27,982 nt of DNA from Saccoglossus kowalevskii. Its lineage: Eukaryota > Hemichordata > Enteropneusta > Harrimaniidae. The notes below the pieces were generated by a model. That model was given only the letters and a program-made list of their open reading frames with translations. It made no database searches and was not told where the DNA came from. The translations under genes and the position numbers were made by a program. Location of the stretch: positions 1-27,982 of the forward strand of contig NW_003123212.1 in assembly GCF_000003605.2 (NCBI RefSeq), read 5' to 3'. The stretch's first letter is position 1. Every line of letters starts with the position of its first letter. Shown in pieces: positions 9,860-21,408 of this stretch.

Positions 9860-12680
9860 CATGCCACCATTCTACTGTACATGTGTATGACAGTTTCCAG
9901 GCCACCATTCTACTGTACAATGTGTGGGTACATGTGTATGACAGTTTCCAGGCCACCATTCTACTATACCGTATGTGGGTACATGTGTGTGGTTGTTTCT
10001 AGGCCACCATTCTACGTACAGTGTGTGAGTACATGTGTGTGGTAGTTTGGAGGCCACCATTCTATTGTACAGTGTGTGGGTACGTGTGTGTTGTAGTTTC
10101 CAGGCCTCCATTCTTCTGTACAATATGTGAGTGCATGTATGCGGTAGTTTCCAAACCACCATTCCACTGTACAGTGTGTGGGTCCATGTGTATGGCAGTT
10201 TCCATGCCACCATTCTACTGTACAGTATGTGAGTACATGTGTGTGGTAGTCTCCACGACACCATCCTACTGTGCAGTGTGTGAGTACATGTGTGTGGTAG
10301 TTTCCAGGCAACCATTCCACTGTTCAGTGTGTGAGTACATGTGCGTGGTAGTTTGCAAGCCACTATTCTACTGTACAGTGTGTGAGTACATGTATGTGGT
10401 AGTTTCCAAGCCACCATTCTATGTACAGTGTGTGAGTACATGTGTGTGGTAGTTTCGAGGCCACCATTCTACTGTACAGTGTGTGGTGTACATGTGTATG
10501 GTAGTTTCCAGGCCACCATTCCACTGTACAGTGTGTGAGTACATGTGTGTGGTAGTTTCCAAGCCACTATTCTACTGTACAGTGTGTGAGTACATGTATG
10601 TGGTAGTTTCCAAGCCACCATTCTACTGTACAGTGTATGGGTACATGGGTATGGTAGTTTCCAGGCCACCATTCCACTGTACAGTGTATGAGTACATGTG
10701 CGTGGTAGTTTCCAAGTCACCATTCTACTGTACCGTATGTGGATACATGTGTGTGGTAGTTTCCAGGCCACCATTCCATGTACAGTGTGTGGGTACATGT
10801 GTGTGGTAGTTTCCAGGCGACCATTCTACTGTACAGTGTGTGGGTACATGTGTGTTGTAGTTTCTAGGCCACCATTCTACTGTACAGTGTGTGGGTACAT
10901 GTGTCTTGTAGTTTCGAGGCCACCATTCTACTGAACAGTGTGTGGGTGATGTGTGTGGCAGTTTCCAGGCCACCATTCTACTGTACCGTATGTGGGTACA
11001 TGTGTGTGGTAGTTTCCAGGCCACCATTCCATGTACAGTGTGTGGGTACATGTGTGTGGTAGTTTCCAGACCACCATTCTACTGTACAGTGCGTGGGTAC
11101 ATGTGTGTTGTAGTTTCCAGGCCACCATTCTACTGTACAGTGTGTGGGTACATGTGTCTAGTAGTTTCCAGGCCACCATTCTACTGAACAGTGTGTGGGT
11201 GATGTGTGTGGCAGTTTCCAGGCCACCATTCTACTGTGCAGTATGTGGGTGCATGTGTGTGGTAGTTTCCATGCCACCATTCTACTGTACATGTGTATGA
11301 CAGTTTCCAGGCCACCATTCTACTGTACAATGTGTGGGTACATGTGTATGACAGTTTCCAGGCCACCATTCTACTATACCGTATGTGGGTACATGTGTGT
11401 GGTTGTTTCTAGGCCACCATTCTACGTACAGTGTGTGAGTACATGTGTGTGGTAGTTTGGAGGCCACCATTCTATTGTACAGTGTGTGAGTACGTGTGTG
11501 TTGTAGTTTCCAGGCCTCCATTCTACTGTACAATATGTGAGTGCATGTATGCGGTAGTTTCCAAACCACCATTCCACTGTACAGTGTGTGGGTCCATGTG
11601 TATGGCAGTTTCCATGCCACCATTCTACTGTACAGTATGTGAGTACATGTGTGTGGTAGTCTCCATGACACCATCCTACTGTACAGTGTGTGAGTACATG
11701 TGTGTGGTAGTTTCCAGGCAACCATTCCACTGTTCAGTGTGTGAGTACATGTGCGTGGTAGTTTCCAAGCCACTATTCTACTGTACAGTGTGTGAGTACA
11801 TGTATGTGGTAGTTTCCAAGCCACCATTCTACTGTACAATATGTGAGTACATGTATGTGGTAGTTTCCAAGCCTCCATTCTACTGTACAGTGTGTTAGTA
11901 CATCTGTATGGTAGTTTCCAGGCCACCATTCCACTGTACAGTGTGTGAGTACATGTGTGTGGTAGTTTCCAAGCCACTATTCTACTGTACAGTGTGTGAG
12001 TACATGTATGTGGTAGTTTCCAAGCCACCATTCTACTGTACAGTGTATGGGTACATGTGTATGGTAGTTTCCAGGCCACCATTCCACTGTACAGTGTATG
12101 AGTACATGTGCGTGGTAGTTTCCAAGTCACCATTCTACTGTACCGTATGTGGGTACATGTGTGTGGTAGTTTCCAGGCCACCATTCCATGTACAGTGTGT
12201 GGGTACATGTGTGTGGTGGTTTCCAGGCGACCATTCTACTGTACAGTGTGTGGGTACATGTGTGTTGTAGTTTCTAGGCCACCATTCTACTGTACAGTGT
12301 GTGGGTACATGTGTCTGGTAGTTTCGAGGCCACCATTCTACTGAACAGTGTGTGGGTGATGTGTGTGGCAGTTTCCAGGCCACCATTCTACTGTACCGTA
12401 TGTGGGTACATGTGTGTGGTAGTTTCCAGGCCACCATTCCATGTACAGTGTGTGGGTACATGTGTGTGGTAGTTTCCAGACCACCATTCTACTGTACAGT
12501 GCGTGGGTACATGTGTGTTGTAGTTTCCAGGCCACCATTCTACTGTACAGTGTGTGGGTACATGTGTCTAGTAGTTTCCAGGCCACCATTCTACTGAACA
12601 GTGTGTGGGTGATGTGTGTGGCAGTTTCCAGGCCACCATTCTACTGTGCAGTATGTGGTGCATGTGTGTGGTAGTTTCCA
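9860..12680 (+). repeat. Tandem higher-order repeat, step 1410 bp
   Basis: Bases about 9860-11270 and 11270-12680 are two consecutive copies at a constant 1410-bp offset. Each contains in order: delta, TTTCTAGGCC with CTACGTAC, alpha start with TTTGGAGG, the alpha run ending in TGTTCAGTG, a CTATT unit, the GTGTATG units, TACCGTATG, a 50-bp CCATTCCATGTAC unit and the beta units. The alpha versions here have TTTGGAGG and CTCCA(T/C)GACACC. One short patch near 10416-10490 departs from the second copy without changing the offset. Confidence 0.9.
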
Positions 12681-15589
12681 TGCAACCATTCTACTGTACA
12701 GTGTGTGGGTACATGTGTGTTGTAGTTTCCAGGCCACCATTCTACTGTACAGTGTGTGGGTACATATGTCTGGTAGTTTCCAGGCCACCATTCTACTGAA
12801 CAGTGTGTGGGTGATGTGTGTGGCAGTTTCCAGGCCACCAATCTAATGTGCAGTATGTGGGTGCATGTGTGTGGTAGTTTCCAGGCCACTATTCTACTGT
12901 ACAGTGTGTGGGTACATGTGTGTGGTAGTTTCCAAGCCAGCATTCTACTGTACAATATTTGAGTACATGTATGTGGTAGTTTCCAGGCCACCATTCTACT
13001 GTACAGTGTGTGGGTACATGTGTATGGTAGTTTCCAGGCCACCATTCCACTGTACAGTGTGTGAGTACATGTGTGTGGTAGTTTCCAGGCCACCATTCTA
13101 CTGTACAGTGCGTGAGTACTTTTATGTGGTAGTTTGCAAGCCACCATTCCACGGTACAGTGTGTGAGTACATGTATGTGGTTGTTTCCAGGCCACCATTC
13201 TACTGTACAATATGTGAGTACATGTATGTGGTAGTTTCCAAGCCACTATTCTACTGTACAGTGTGTGGTAGTTTCCAAACCACCATTCTACTGTACAGTG
13301 TGTGGGTACATGTGTATGGTAGTTTCCAAGCCACCATTCTACTGTACAGTGTGTAGGTTCATGTGTATGGTAGTTTCCAGGCCACCATTCCACTGTACAG
13401 TGTGTGAGTACATGTGTGTGGTAGTTTCCAAGCCACCATTCTACTGTACAGTGTGTAGGTTCATGTGTATGGTAGTTTCCAGGCCACCATTCCACTGTAC
13501 AGTCTGTGAGTACATGTGTGTGGTAGTTTCCATGCCACCATTCTACTGTACATGTGTATGACAGTTTCCAGGCCACCATTCTACTGTACAATGTGTGGGT
13601 ACATGTGTATGACAGTTTCCAGGCCACCATTCTACTATACCGTATGTGGGTACATGTGTGTGGTTGTTTCTAGGCCACCATTCTACGTACAGTGTGTGAG
13701 TACATGTGTGTGGTAGTTTGGAGGCCACCATTCTATTGTACAGTGTGTGAGTACGTGTGTGTTGTAGTTTCCAGGCCTCCATTCTACTGTACAATATGTG
13801 AGTGCATGTATGCGGTAGTTTCCAAACCACCATTCCACTGTACAGTGTGTGGGTCCATGTGTATGGCAGTTTCCATGCCACCATTCTACTGTACAGTATG
13901 TGAGTACATGTGTGTGGTAGTCTCCATGACACCATCCTACTGTACAGTGTGTGAGTACATGTGTGTGGTAGTTTCCAGGCAACCATTCCACTGTTCAGTG
14001 TGTGAGTACATGTGCGTGGTAGTTTCCAAGCCACTATTCTACTGTACAGTGTGTGAGTACATGTATGTGGTAGTTTCCAAGCCACCATTCTACTGTACAA
14101 TATGTGAGTACATGTATGTGGTAGTTTCCAAGCCTCCATTCTACTGTACAGTGTGTTAGTACATCTGTATGGTAGTTTCCAGGCCACCATTCCACTGTAC
14201 AGTGTGTGAGTACATGTGTGTGGTAGTTTCCAAGCCACTATTCTACTGTACAGTGTGTGAGTACATGTATGTGGTAGTTTCCAAGCTACCATTCTACTGT
14301 ACAGTGTATGAGTACATGTGTATGGTAGTTTCCAGGCCACCATTCCACTGTACAGTGTATGAGTACATGTGCGTGGTAGTTTCCAAGTCACCATTCTACT
14401 GTACCGTATGTGGGTACATGTGTGTGGTAGTTTCCAGGCCACCATTCCATGTACAGTGTGTGGGTACATGTGTGTGGTAGTTTCCAGGCGACCATTCTAC
14501 TGTACAGTGTGTGGGTACATGTGTGTTGTAGTTTCTAGGCCACCATTCTACTGTACAGTGTGTGGGTACATGTGTCTGGTAGTTTCGAGGCCACCATTCT
14601 ACTGAACAGTGTGTGGGTGATGTGTGTGGCAGTTTCCAGGCCACCATTCTACTGTACCGTATGTGGGTACATGTGTGTGGTAGTTTCCAGGCCACCATTC
14701 CATGTACAGTGTGTGGGTACATGTGTGTGGTAGTTTCCAGACCACCATTCTACTGTACAGTGCGTGGGTACATGTGTGTTGTAGTTTCCAGGCCACCATT
14801 CTACTGTACAGTGTGTGGGTACATGTGTCTAGTAGTTTCCAGGCCACCATTCTACTGAACAGTGTGTGGGTGATGTGTGTGGCAGTTTCCAGGCCACCAT
14901 TCTACTGTGCAGTATGTGGGTGCATGTGTGTGGTAGTTTCCATGCAACCATTCTACTGTACAGTGTGTGGGTACATGTGTGTTGTAGTTTCCAGGCCACC
15001 ATTCTACTGTACAGTGTGTGGGTACATATGTCTGGTAGTTTCCAGGCCACCATTCTACTGAACAGTGTGTGGGTGATGTGTGTGGCAGTTTCCAGGCCAC
15101 CATTCTAATGTGCAGTATGTGGGTGCATGTGTGTGGTAGTTTCCAGGCCACTATTCTACTGTACAGTGTGTGGGTACATGTGTGTGGTAGTTTCCAAGCC
15201 ACCATTCTACTGTACAATATTTGAGTACATGTATGTGGTAGTTTCCAGGCCACCATTCTACTGTACAGTGTGTGGGTACATGTGTATGGTAGTTTCCAGG
15301 CCACCATTCCACTGTACAGTGTGTGAGTACATGTGTGTGGTTGTTTCCAGGCCACCATTCTACTGTACAGTGCGTGAGTACTTTTATGTGGTAGTTTGCA
15401 AGCCACCATTCCACGGTACAGTGTGTGAGTACATGTATGTGGTTGTTTCCAGGCCACCATTCTACTGTACAATATGTGAGTACATGTATGTGGTAGTTTC
15501 CAAGCCACTATTCTACTGTACAGTGTGTGGTAGTTTCCAAACCACCATTATACTGTACAGTGTGTGGGTACATGTGTATGGTAGTTTCC
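11257..15589 (+). repeat. Tandem higher-order repeat, step 2261-2262 bp
   Basis: Bases about 11257-13327 recur at 13518-15589. The offset is 2261 up to about 12650 and 2262 after it. The change comes from a one-base loss in the first copy (GTATGTGGTGCATG instead of GTATGTGGGTGCATG). Order: delta, alpha, CTATT units, GCCTCC with GTGTTAGTACATCTG, GTGTATG units, TACCGTATG and CCATTCCATG, beta doublet, AATGTGCAG, CAATATTTGAG, and epsilon. The copies are nearly identical over more than 2 kb, including long runs without a difference, so this duplication is among the youngest events. Left junction at about 11250: a TGTGCAGTATG unit runs straight into the delta module. Confidence 0.93.
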
Positions 15590-18340
15590 AGGCCACCATT
15601 CCACTGTACAGTGTGTGAGTACATGTGTGTGGTAGTTTCCATGCCACCATTCTACTGTACATGTGTATGACAGTTTCCAGGCCACCATTCTACTGTACAA
15701 TGTGTGGGTACATGTGTATGACAGTTTCCAGGCCACCATTCTACTGTACCGTATGTGGGTACATGTGTGTGGTTGTTTCTAGGCCACCATTCTATGTACA
15801 GTGTGTGAGTACATGTGTGTGGTAGTTTGGAGGCCACCATTCTATTGTACAGTGTGTGGGTACGTGTGTGTTGTAGTTTCCAGGCCTCCATTCTACTGTA
15901 CAATATGTGAGTGCATGTATGCGGTAGTTTCCAAACCACCATTCCACTGTACAGTGTGTGGGTCCATGTGTATGGCAGTTTCCATGCCACCATTCTACTG
16001 TACAGTATGTGAGTACATGTGTGTGGTAGTTTCCATGACACCATCCTACTGTACAGTGTGTGAGTACATGTGTGTGGTAGTTTCCAGGCAACCATTCTAC
16101 TGTACAGTTTGTGAGTACATTTATGTGGTAGTTTCCAAGCCACCATTCTACTGTACAGTGCGTGGTGTACATGTGTATGGTAGTTTCCAGGCCACCATTC
16201 CACTGTACAGTGTGTGAGTACATGTGTGTTGTAGTTTCCAGGCCACCATTCTACTGTACAGTGTGTGGGTACATGTGTCTAGTAGTTTCCAGCCCACCAT
16301 TCTACTGAACAGTGTGTGGGTGATGTGTGTGGCAGTTTCCAGGCCACCATTCTACTGTGCAGTATGTGGGTGCATGTGTGTGGTAGTTTCCATGCAACCA
16401 TTCTACTGTACAGTGTGTGGGTACTTGTGTGTTGTAGTTTCCAGGCCACCATTCTACTGTACAGTGTGTGGGTACATATGTCTGGTAGTTTCCAGGCCAC
16501 CATTCTACTGAACAGTGTGTGGGTGATGTGTGTGGCAGTTTCCAGGCCACCATTCTACTGTGCAGTATGTGGGTGCATGTGTGTGGTAGTTTCCAGGCCA
16601 CTATTCTACTGTACAGTGTGTGGGTACATGTGTGTGGTAGTTTCCAGGCCACCATTCTACTGTACAATATTTGAGTACATGTATGTGGTAGTTTCCAGGC
16701 CACCATTCTACTGTACAGTGTGTGGGTGCATGTGTGTGGTAGTTTCCAGGCCACTATTCTACTGTACATTGTGTGGGTACATGTGTGTGGTAGTTTCCAA
16801 GCCACCATTCTACTGTACAATATTTGAGTACATGTATGTGGTAGTTTCCAGGCCACCATTCTACTGTACAGTGTGTGGGTACATGTGTATGTTAGTTTCC
16901 AGGCCACCATTCCACTGTACAGTGTGTGAGTACATGTGTGTGGTAGTTTCCAGGCCACCATTCTACTGTACAGTGCGTGAGTACTTTTATGTGGTAGTTT
17001 GCAAGCCACCATTCCACGGTACAGTGTGTGAGTACATGTATGTGGTTGTTTCCAGGCCACCATTCTACTGTACAATATGTGAGTACATGTATGTGGTAGT
17101 TTCCAAGCCACTATTCTACTGTACAGTGTGTGGTAGTTTCCAAACCACCATTCTACTGTACAGTGTGTGGGTACATGTGTATGGTAGTTTCCAGGCCACC
17201 ATTCCACTGTACAGTGTGTGAGTACATGTGTGTGGTAGTTTCCATGCCACCATTCTACTGTACATGTGTATGGCAGTTTCCAGGCCACCATTCTACTGTA
17301 CAATGTGTGGGTACATGTGTATGACAGTTTCCAGGCCACCATTCTACTGTACCGTATGTGGGTACATGTGTGTGGTTGTTTCTAGGCCACCATTCTATGT
17401 ACAGTGTGTGAGTACATGTGCGTGGTAGTTTCGAGGCCACCATTCTATTGTACAGTGTGTGGGTACGTGTGTGTGGTAGTTTCCAGGCCTCCATTCTACT
17501 GTACAATATGTGAGTGCATGTATGCGGTAGTTTCCAAACCACCATTCCACTGTACAGTGTGTGGGTCCATGTGTATGGCAGTTTCCATGCCACCATTCTA
17601 CTGTACAGTATGTGAGTACATGTGTGTGGTAGTTTCCATGACACCATCCTACTGTACAGTGTGTGAGTACATGTGTGTGGTAGTTTCCAGGCAACCATTC
17701 TACTGTACAGTTTGTGAGTACATTTATGTGGTAGTTTCCAAGCCACCATTCTACTGTACAGTGTGTGGTGTACATGTGTATGGTAGTTTCCAGGCCACCA
17801 TTCCACTGTACAGTGTGTGAGTACATGTGCGTGGTAGTTTCCAGGCCACCATTCTACTGTACCGTATGTGGGTACATGTGTGTGGTAGTTTCCAGGCCAC
17901 CATTCCATGTACAGTGTGTGGGTACATGTGTGTGGTAGTTTCCAAACCACCATTCTACTGTACAGTGCGTGGGTACATGTGTGTTGTAGTTTCCAGGCCA
18001 CCATTCTACTGTACAGTGCGAGGGTACATGTGTCTAGTAGTTTCCAGGCCACCATTCTACTGAACAGTGTGTGGGTGATGTGTGTGGCAGTTTCCAGGCC
18101 ACCATTCTACTGTACAATATGTTAGTACATGTATGTGGTAGTTTCCAAAGCCACTATTCTACTGTACATGTATGTGGTAAGTTTCCAAACCAACCATTCT
18201 ACTGTACAGTGTGTGGGTACATGTGTATGGTAGTTTCCAGGCCACCATTCCACTGTACAGTGTGTGAGTACATGTGTGTGGTAGTTTCCAGGCCACCATT
18301 CTACTGTACAGTGCGTGAGTACTTTTATGTGGTAGTTTGC
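13117..18340 (+). repeat. Epsilon landmark in four successive higher-order repeats
   Basis: The epsilon pair is GTGCGTGAGTACTTTTATG followed by a unit with GTTTGCA and CACGGTAC. It lies near 13119, 15381, 16983 and 18322, with further copies near 4742 and 22170 (TTTTAAGTGG there). Each epsilon in this stretch is followed by a delta unit (13549, 15658, 17261, 18599) and an alpha start (13729, 15838, 17443, 18783). Steps are thus about 2262, 1602 and 1339 bp: the same module with different amounts of intervening material lost or gained. The delta-alpha spacing stays at about 180 bp. Confidence 0.87.
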
Positions 18341-19459
18341 AAGCCACCATTCCACGGTACAGTGTGTGAGTACATGTATGTGGTTGTTTCCAGGCCACCA
18401 TTCTACTGTACAATATGTGAGTACATGTATGTGGTAGTTTCCAAGCCACTATTCTACTGTACAGTGTGTGGTAGTTTCCAAACCACCATTCTACTGTACA
18501 GTGTGTGGGTACATGTGTATGGTACTTTCCAGGCCACCATTCCACTGTACAGTGTGTGAGTACATGTGTGTGGTAGTTTCCATGCCACCATTCTACTGTA
18601 CATGTGTATGGCAGTTTCCAGGCCACCATTCTACTGTACAATGTGTGGGTACATGTGTATGACAGTTTCCAGGCCCACCATTCTACTGTACCGTATGTGG
18701 GTACATGTGTGTGGTTGTTTCTAGGCCACCATTTCTATGTACAGTGTGTGAGTACATGTGCGAGGTACTTTTCGAGGCCACCATTCTATTGTACAGTGTG
18801 TGGGTACGTGTGTGTGGTAGTTTTCCAGGCCTCCATTCTACTGTACAATATGTGAGTGCATGTATGCTGGTAGTTTCCAAACCAACCATTCCACTGTACA
18901 GTGTGTGGGTCCAATGTGTATGGGCAGAATTCCATGCCACCATTCTACTGTACAGTATGTGAGTACATGTGTGTGGTAGTTTCCCATGACACCATCCTAC
19001 TGTACAGTGTGTAAACTACATGTGTGTGGTAGTTTCCAGGCAACCCATTTACTGTACAGTTTTGTGAGTACATTTATGTGGTAATTTTCCAAGCCCACCA
19101 TTCTACTGTACAGTGTGTGGTGTACATGTGTATGGTAGTTTCCAGGCCACCATTCCACTGTACAGTGTGTGAGTACATGTGCGTGGTAGTTTCCAGGCCA
19201 CCATTCTACTGTACCGTATGTGGGTACATGTGTGTGGTAGTTTCCAGGCCACCATTCCATGTACAGTGTGTGGGTACATGTGTGTGGTAGTTTCCAGACC
19301 ACCATTCTACTGTACAGTGCGTGGGTACATGTGTGTTGTAGTTTCCAGGCCACCATTCTACTGTACAGTGTGAGGGTACATGTGTCTAGTAGTTTCCAGG
19401 CCACCATTCTACTGAACAGTGTGTGGGTGATGTGTGTGGCAGTTTCCAGGCCACCATTC
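16855..19459 (+). repeat. Tandem pair of 1.25-kb blocks, offset 1338 rising to 1352
   Basis: Bases about 16855-18107 recur at 18193-19459: epsilon, 37-bp units, delta (as ATGGCAG in both), alpha, the GTGGTGTACATG unit, TACCGTATG, CCATTCCATG, and a GTGTGAGGG or GTGCGAGGG linker before the beta unit. The offset rises from 1338 at the left to 1352 at the right. The 14 extra bases are all one-base insertions in the second copy, between about 18676 and 19095. Apart from those insertions the copies agree closely. Confidence 0.88.
18140..19110. other. Patch of dense single-base insertions (probable sequence error)
   Basis: About 17 extra bases occur in under 1 kb, many lengthening short homopolymers. 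Examples: CCAAAGCC (18147), GGTAAGTTTCC (18178), AACCAACC (18190 and about 18880), AGGCCCACC (18673), CATTTCTATG (18731), GTACTTTTCG (18767), GTTTTCC (18820), TCCAATG (18911), GGGCAGAATTCC (18920), TTTCCCATG (18982), GTGTAAACTACATG (19010), CAGTTTTGTG (19058), AATTTTCC and AAGCCCACC (19083-19097). Against the copy at 17228-17826 the net gain is 14 bases. Flanking blocks keep register over kilobases. Recent decay of this segment alone is possible, but an unpolished long-read patch is the better reading. Confidence 0.8.
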
Positions 19460-19819
19460 TACTGTGCAGTATGTGGGTGCATGTGTGTGGTAGTTTCCAT
19501 GCAACCATTCTACTGTACAGTGTGTGGGTACATGTGTGTTGTAGTTTCCAGGCCACCATTCTACTGTACAGTGTGTGGGTACATATGTCTAGTAGTTTCC
19601 AGGCCACCATTCTACTGAACAGTGTGTGGGTGATGTGTGTGGCAGTTTCCAGGCAACCATTCTACTGTGCAGTATGTGGGTGCATGTGTGTGGTAGTTTC
19701 CAGGCCACTATTCTACTGTACAGTGTGTGGGTACATGTGTGTGGTAGTTTCCAAGCCACCATTCTACTGTACAATATTTGAGTACATGTATGTGGTAGTT
19801 TCCAAGCCTCCATTCTACT

Positions 19820-21408
19820 GTACAGTGTGTTAGTACATCTGTATGGTAGTTTCCAGGCCACCATTCCACTGTACAGTGTGTGAGTACATGTGTGTGGTAG
19901 TTTCCAAGCCACTATTCTACTGTACAGTGTGTGAGTACATGTATGTGGTAGTTTCCAAGCCACCATTCTACTGTACAGTGTATGGGTACATGTGTATGGT
20001 AGTTTCCAGGCCACCATTCCACTGTACAGTGTATGAGTACATGTGCGTGGTAGTTTCCAAGTCACCATTCTACTGTACCGTATGTGGGTACATGTGTGTG
20101 GTAGTTTCCAGGCCACCATTCCATGTACAGTGTGTGGGTACATGTGTGTGGTAGTTTCCAGGCGACCATTCTACTGTACAGTGTGTGGGTACATGTGTGT
20201 TGTAGTTTCTAGGCCACCATTCTACTGTACAGTGTGTGGGTACATGTGTCTAGTAGTTTCCAGGCCACCATTCTACTGAACAGTGTGTGGGTGATGTGTG
20301 TGGCAGTTTCCAGGCCACCATTCTACTGTGCAGTACGTGGGTGCATGTGTGTGGTAGTTTCCATGCAACCATTCTACTGTACAGTGTGTGGGTACATGTG
20401 TGTTGTAGTTTCCAGGCCACCATTCTACTGTACAGTGTGTGGGTACATATGTCTGGTAGTTTCCAGGCCACCATTCTACTGAACAGTGTGTGGGTGATGT
20501 GTGTGGCAGTTTCCAGGCCACCATTCTACTGTGCAGTATGTGGGTGCATGTGTGTGGTAGTTTCCAGGCCACTATTCTACTGTACAGTGTGTGGGTACAT
20601 GTGTGTGGTAGTTTCCAAGCCACCATTCTACTGTACAATATTTGAGTACATGTATGTGGTAGTTTCCAGGCCACCATTCCATGTACAGTGTGTGGGTACA
20701 TGTGTGTGGTAGTTTCCAGACCACCATTCTACTGTACAGTGCGTGGGTACATGTGTGTTGTAGTTTCCAGGCCACCATTCTACTGTACAGTGTGAGGGTA
20801 CATGTGTCTAGTAGTTTCCAGGCCACCATTCTACTGAACAGTGTGTGGGTGATGTGTGTGGCAGTTTCCAGGCCACCATTCTACTGTGCAGTATGTGGGT
20901 GCATGTGTGTGGTAGTTTCCATGCAACCATTCTACTGTACAGTGTGTGGGTACATGTGTGTTGTAGTTTCCAGGCCACCATTCTACTGTACAGTGTGTTA
21001 GTACATCTGTATGGTAGTTTCCAGGCCACCATTCCACTGTACAGTGTGTGAGTACATGTGTGTGGTAGTTTCCAAGCCACTATTCTACTGTACAGTGTGT
21101 GAGTACATGTATGTGGTAGTTTCCAAGCCACCATTCTACTGTACAGTGTATGGGTACATGTGTATGGTAGTTTCCAGGCCACCATTCCACTGTACAGTGT
21201 ATGAGTACATGTGCGTGGTAGTTTCCAAGTCACCATTCTACTGTACCGTATGTGGGTACATGTGTGTGGTAGTTTCCAGGCCACCATTCCATGTACAGTG
21301 TGTGGGTACATGTGTGTGGTGGTTTCCAGGCGACCATTCTACTGTACAGTGTGTGGGTACATGTGTGTTGTAGTTTCTAGGCCACCATTCTACTGTACAG
21401 TGTGTGGG
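19820..21408 (+). repeat. Block of about 420 bp repeated at offset 1168
   Basis: Bases about 19820-20240 recur at 20988-21408. Shared order: GTGTTAGTACATCTG, CATTCCAC, CTATT, GTGTATGGG, GTGTATGAG with CAAGTCACC, TACCGTATG, CCATTCCATG, CAGGCGACC with GTTGTAG, and TTTCTAGG. A separate block, about 19259-19560, recurs at 20681-20982 (offset 1422) and ends where the GTGTTAG unit begins. The area 19.3-21.5 kb is thus a mosaic of at least two overlapping duplications of modules also seen at 12 kb and 14 kb. Confidence 0.85.

Noticed and set aside
16302-17342. Minus-strand open frame of 346 codons (and similar ones of 295-329 codons, e.g. complement of 4215-5102, 7143-8099, 12641-13630, 23040-23996) as a repeat-protein gene.
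   Set aside because: They run exactly through repeat units, occur on both strands and in several frames at once, and end where 37-, 38-, 50- or 52-bp units shift the frame. Many units change length by a number not divisible by three, which a coding repeat would not tolerate.
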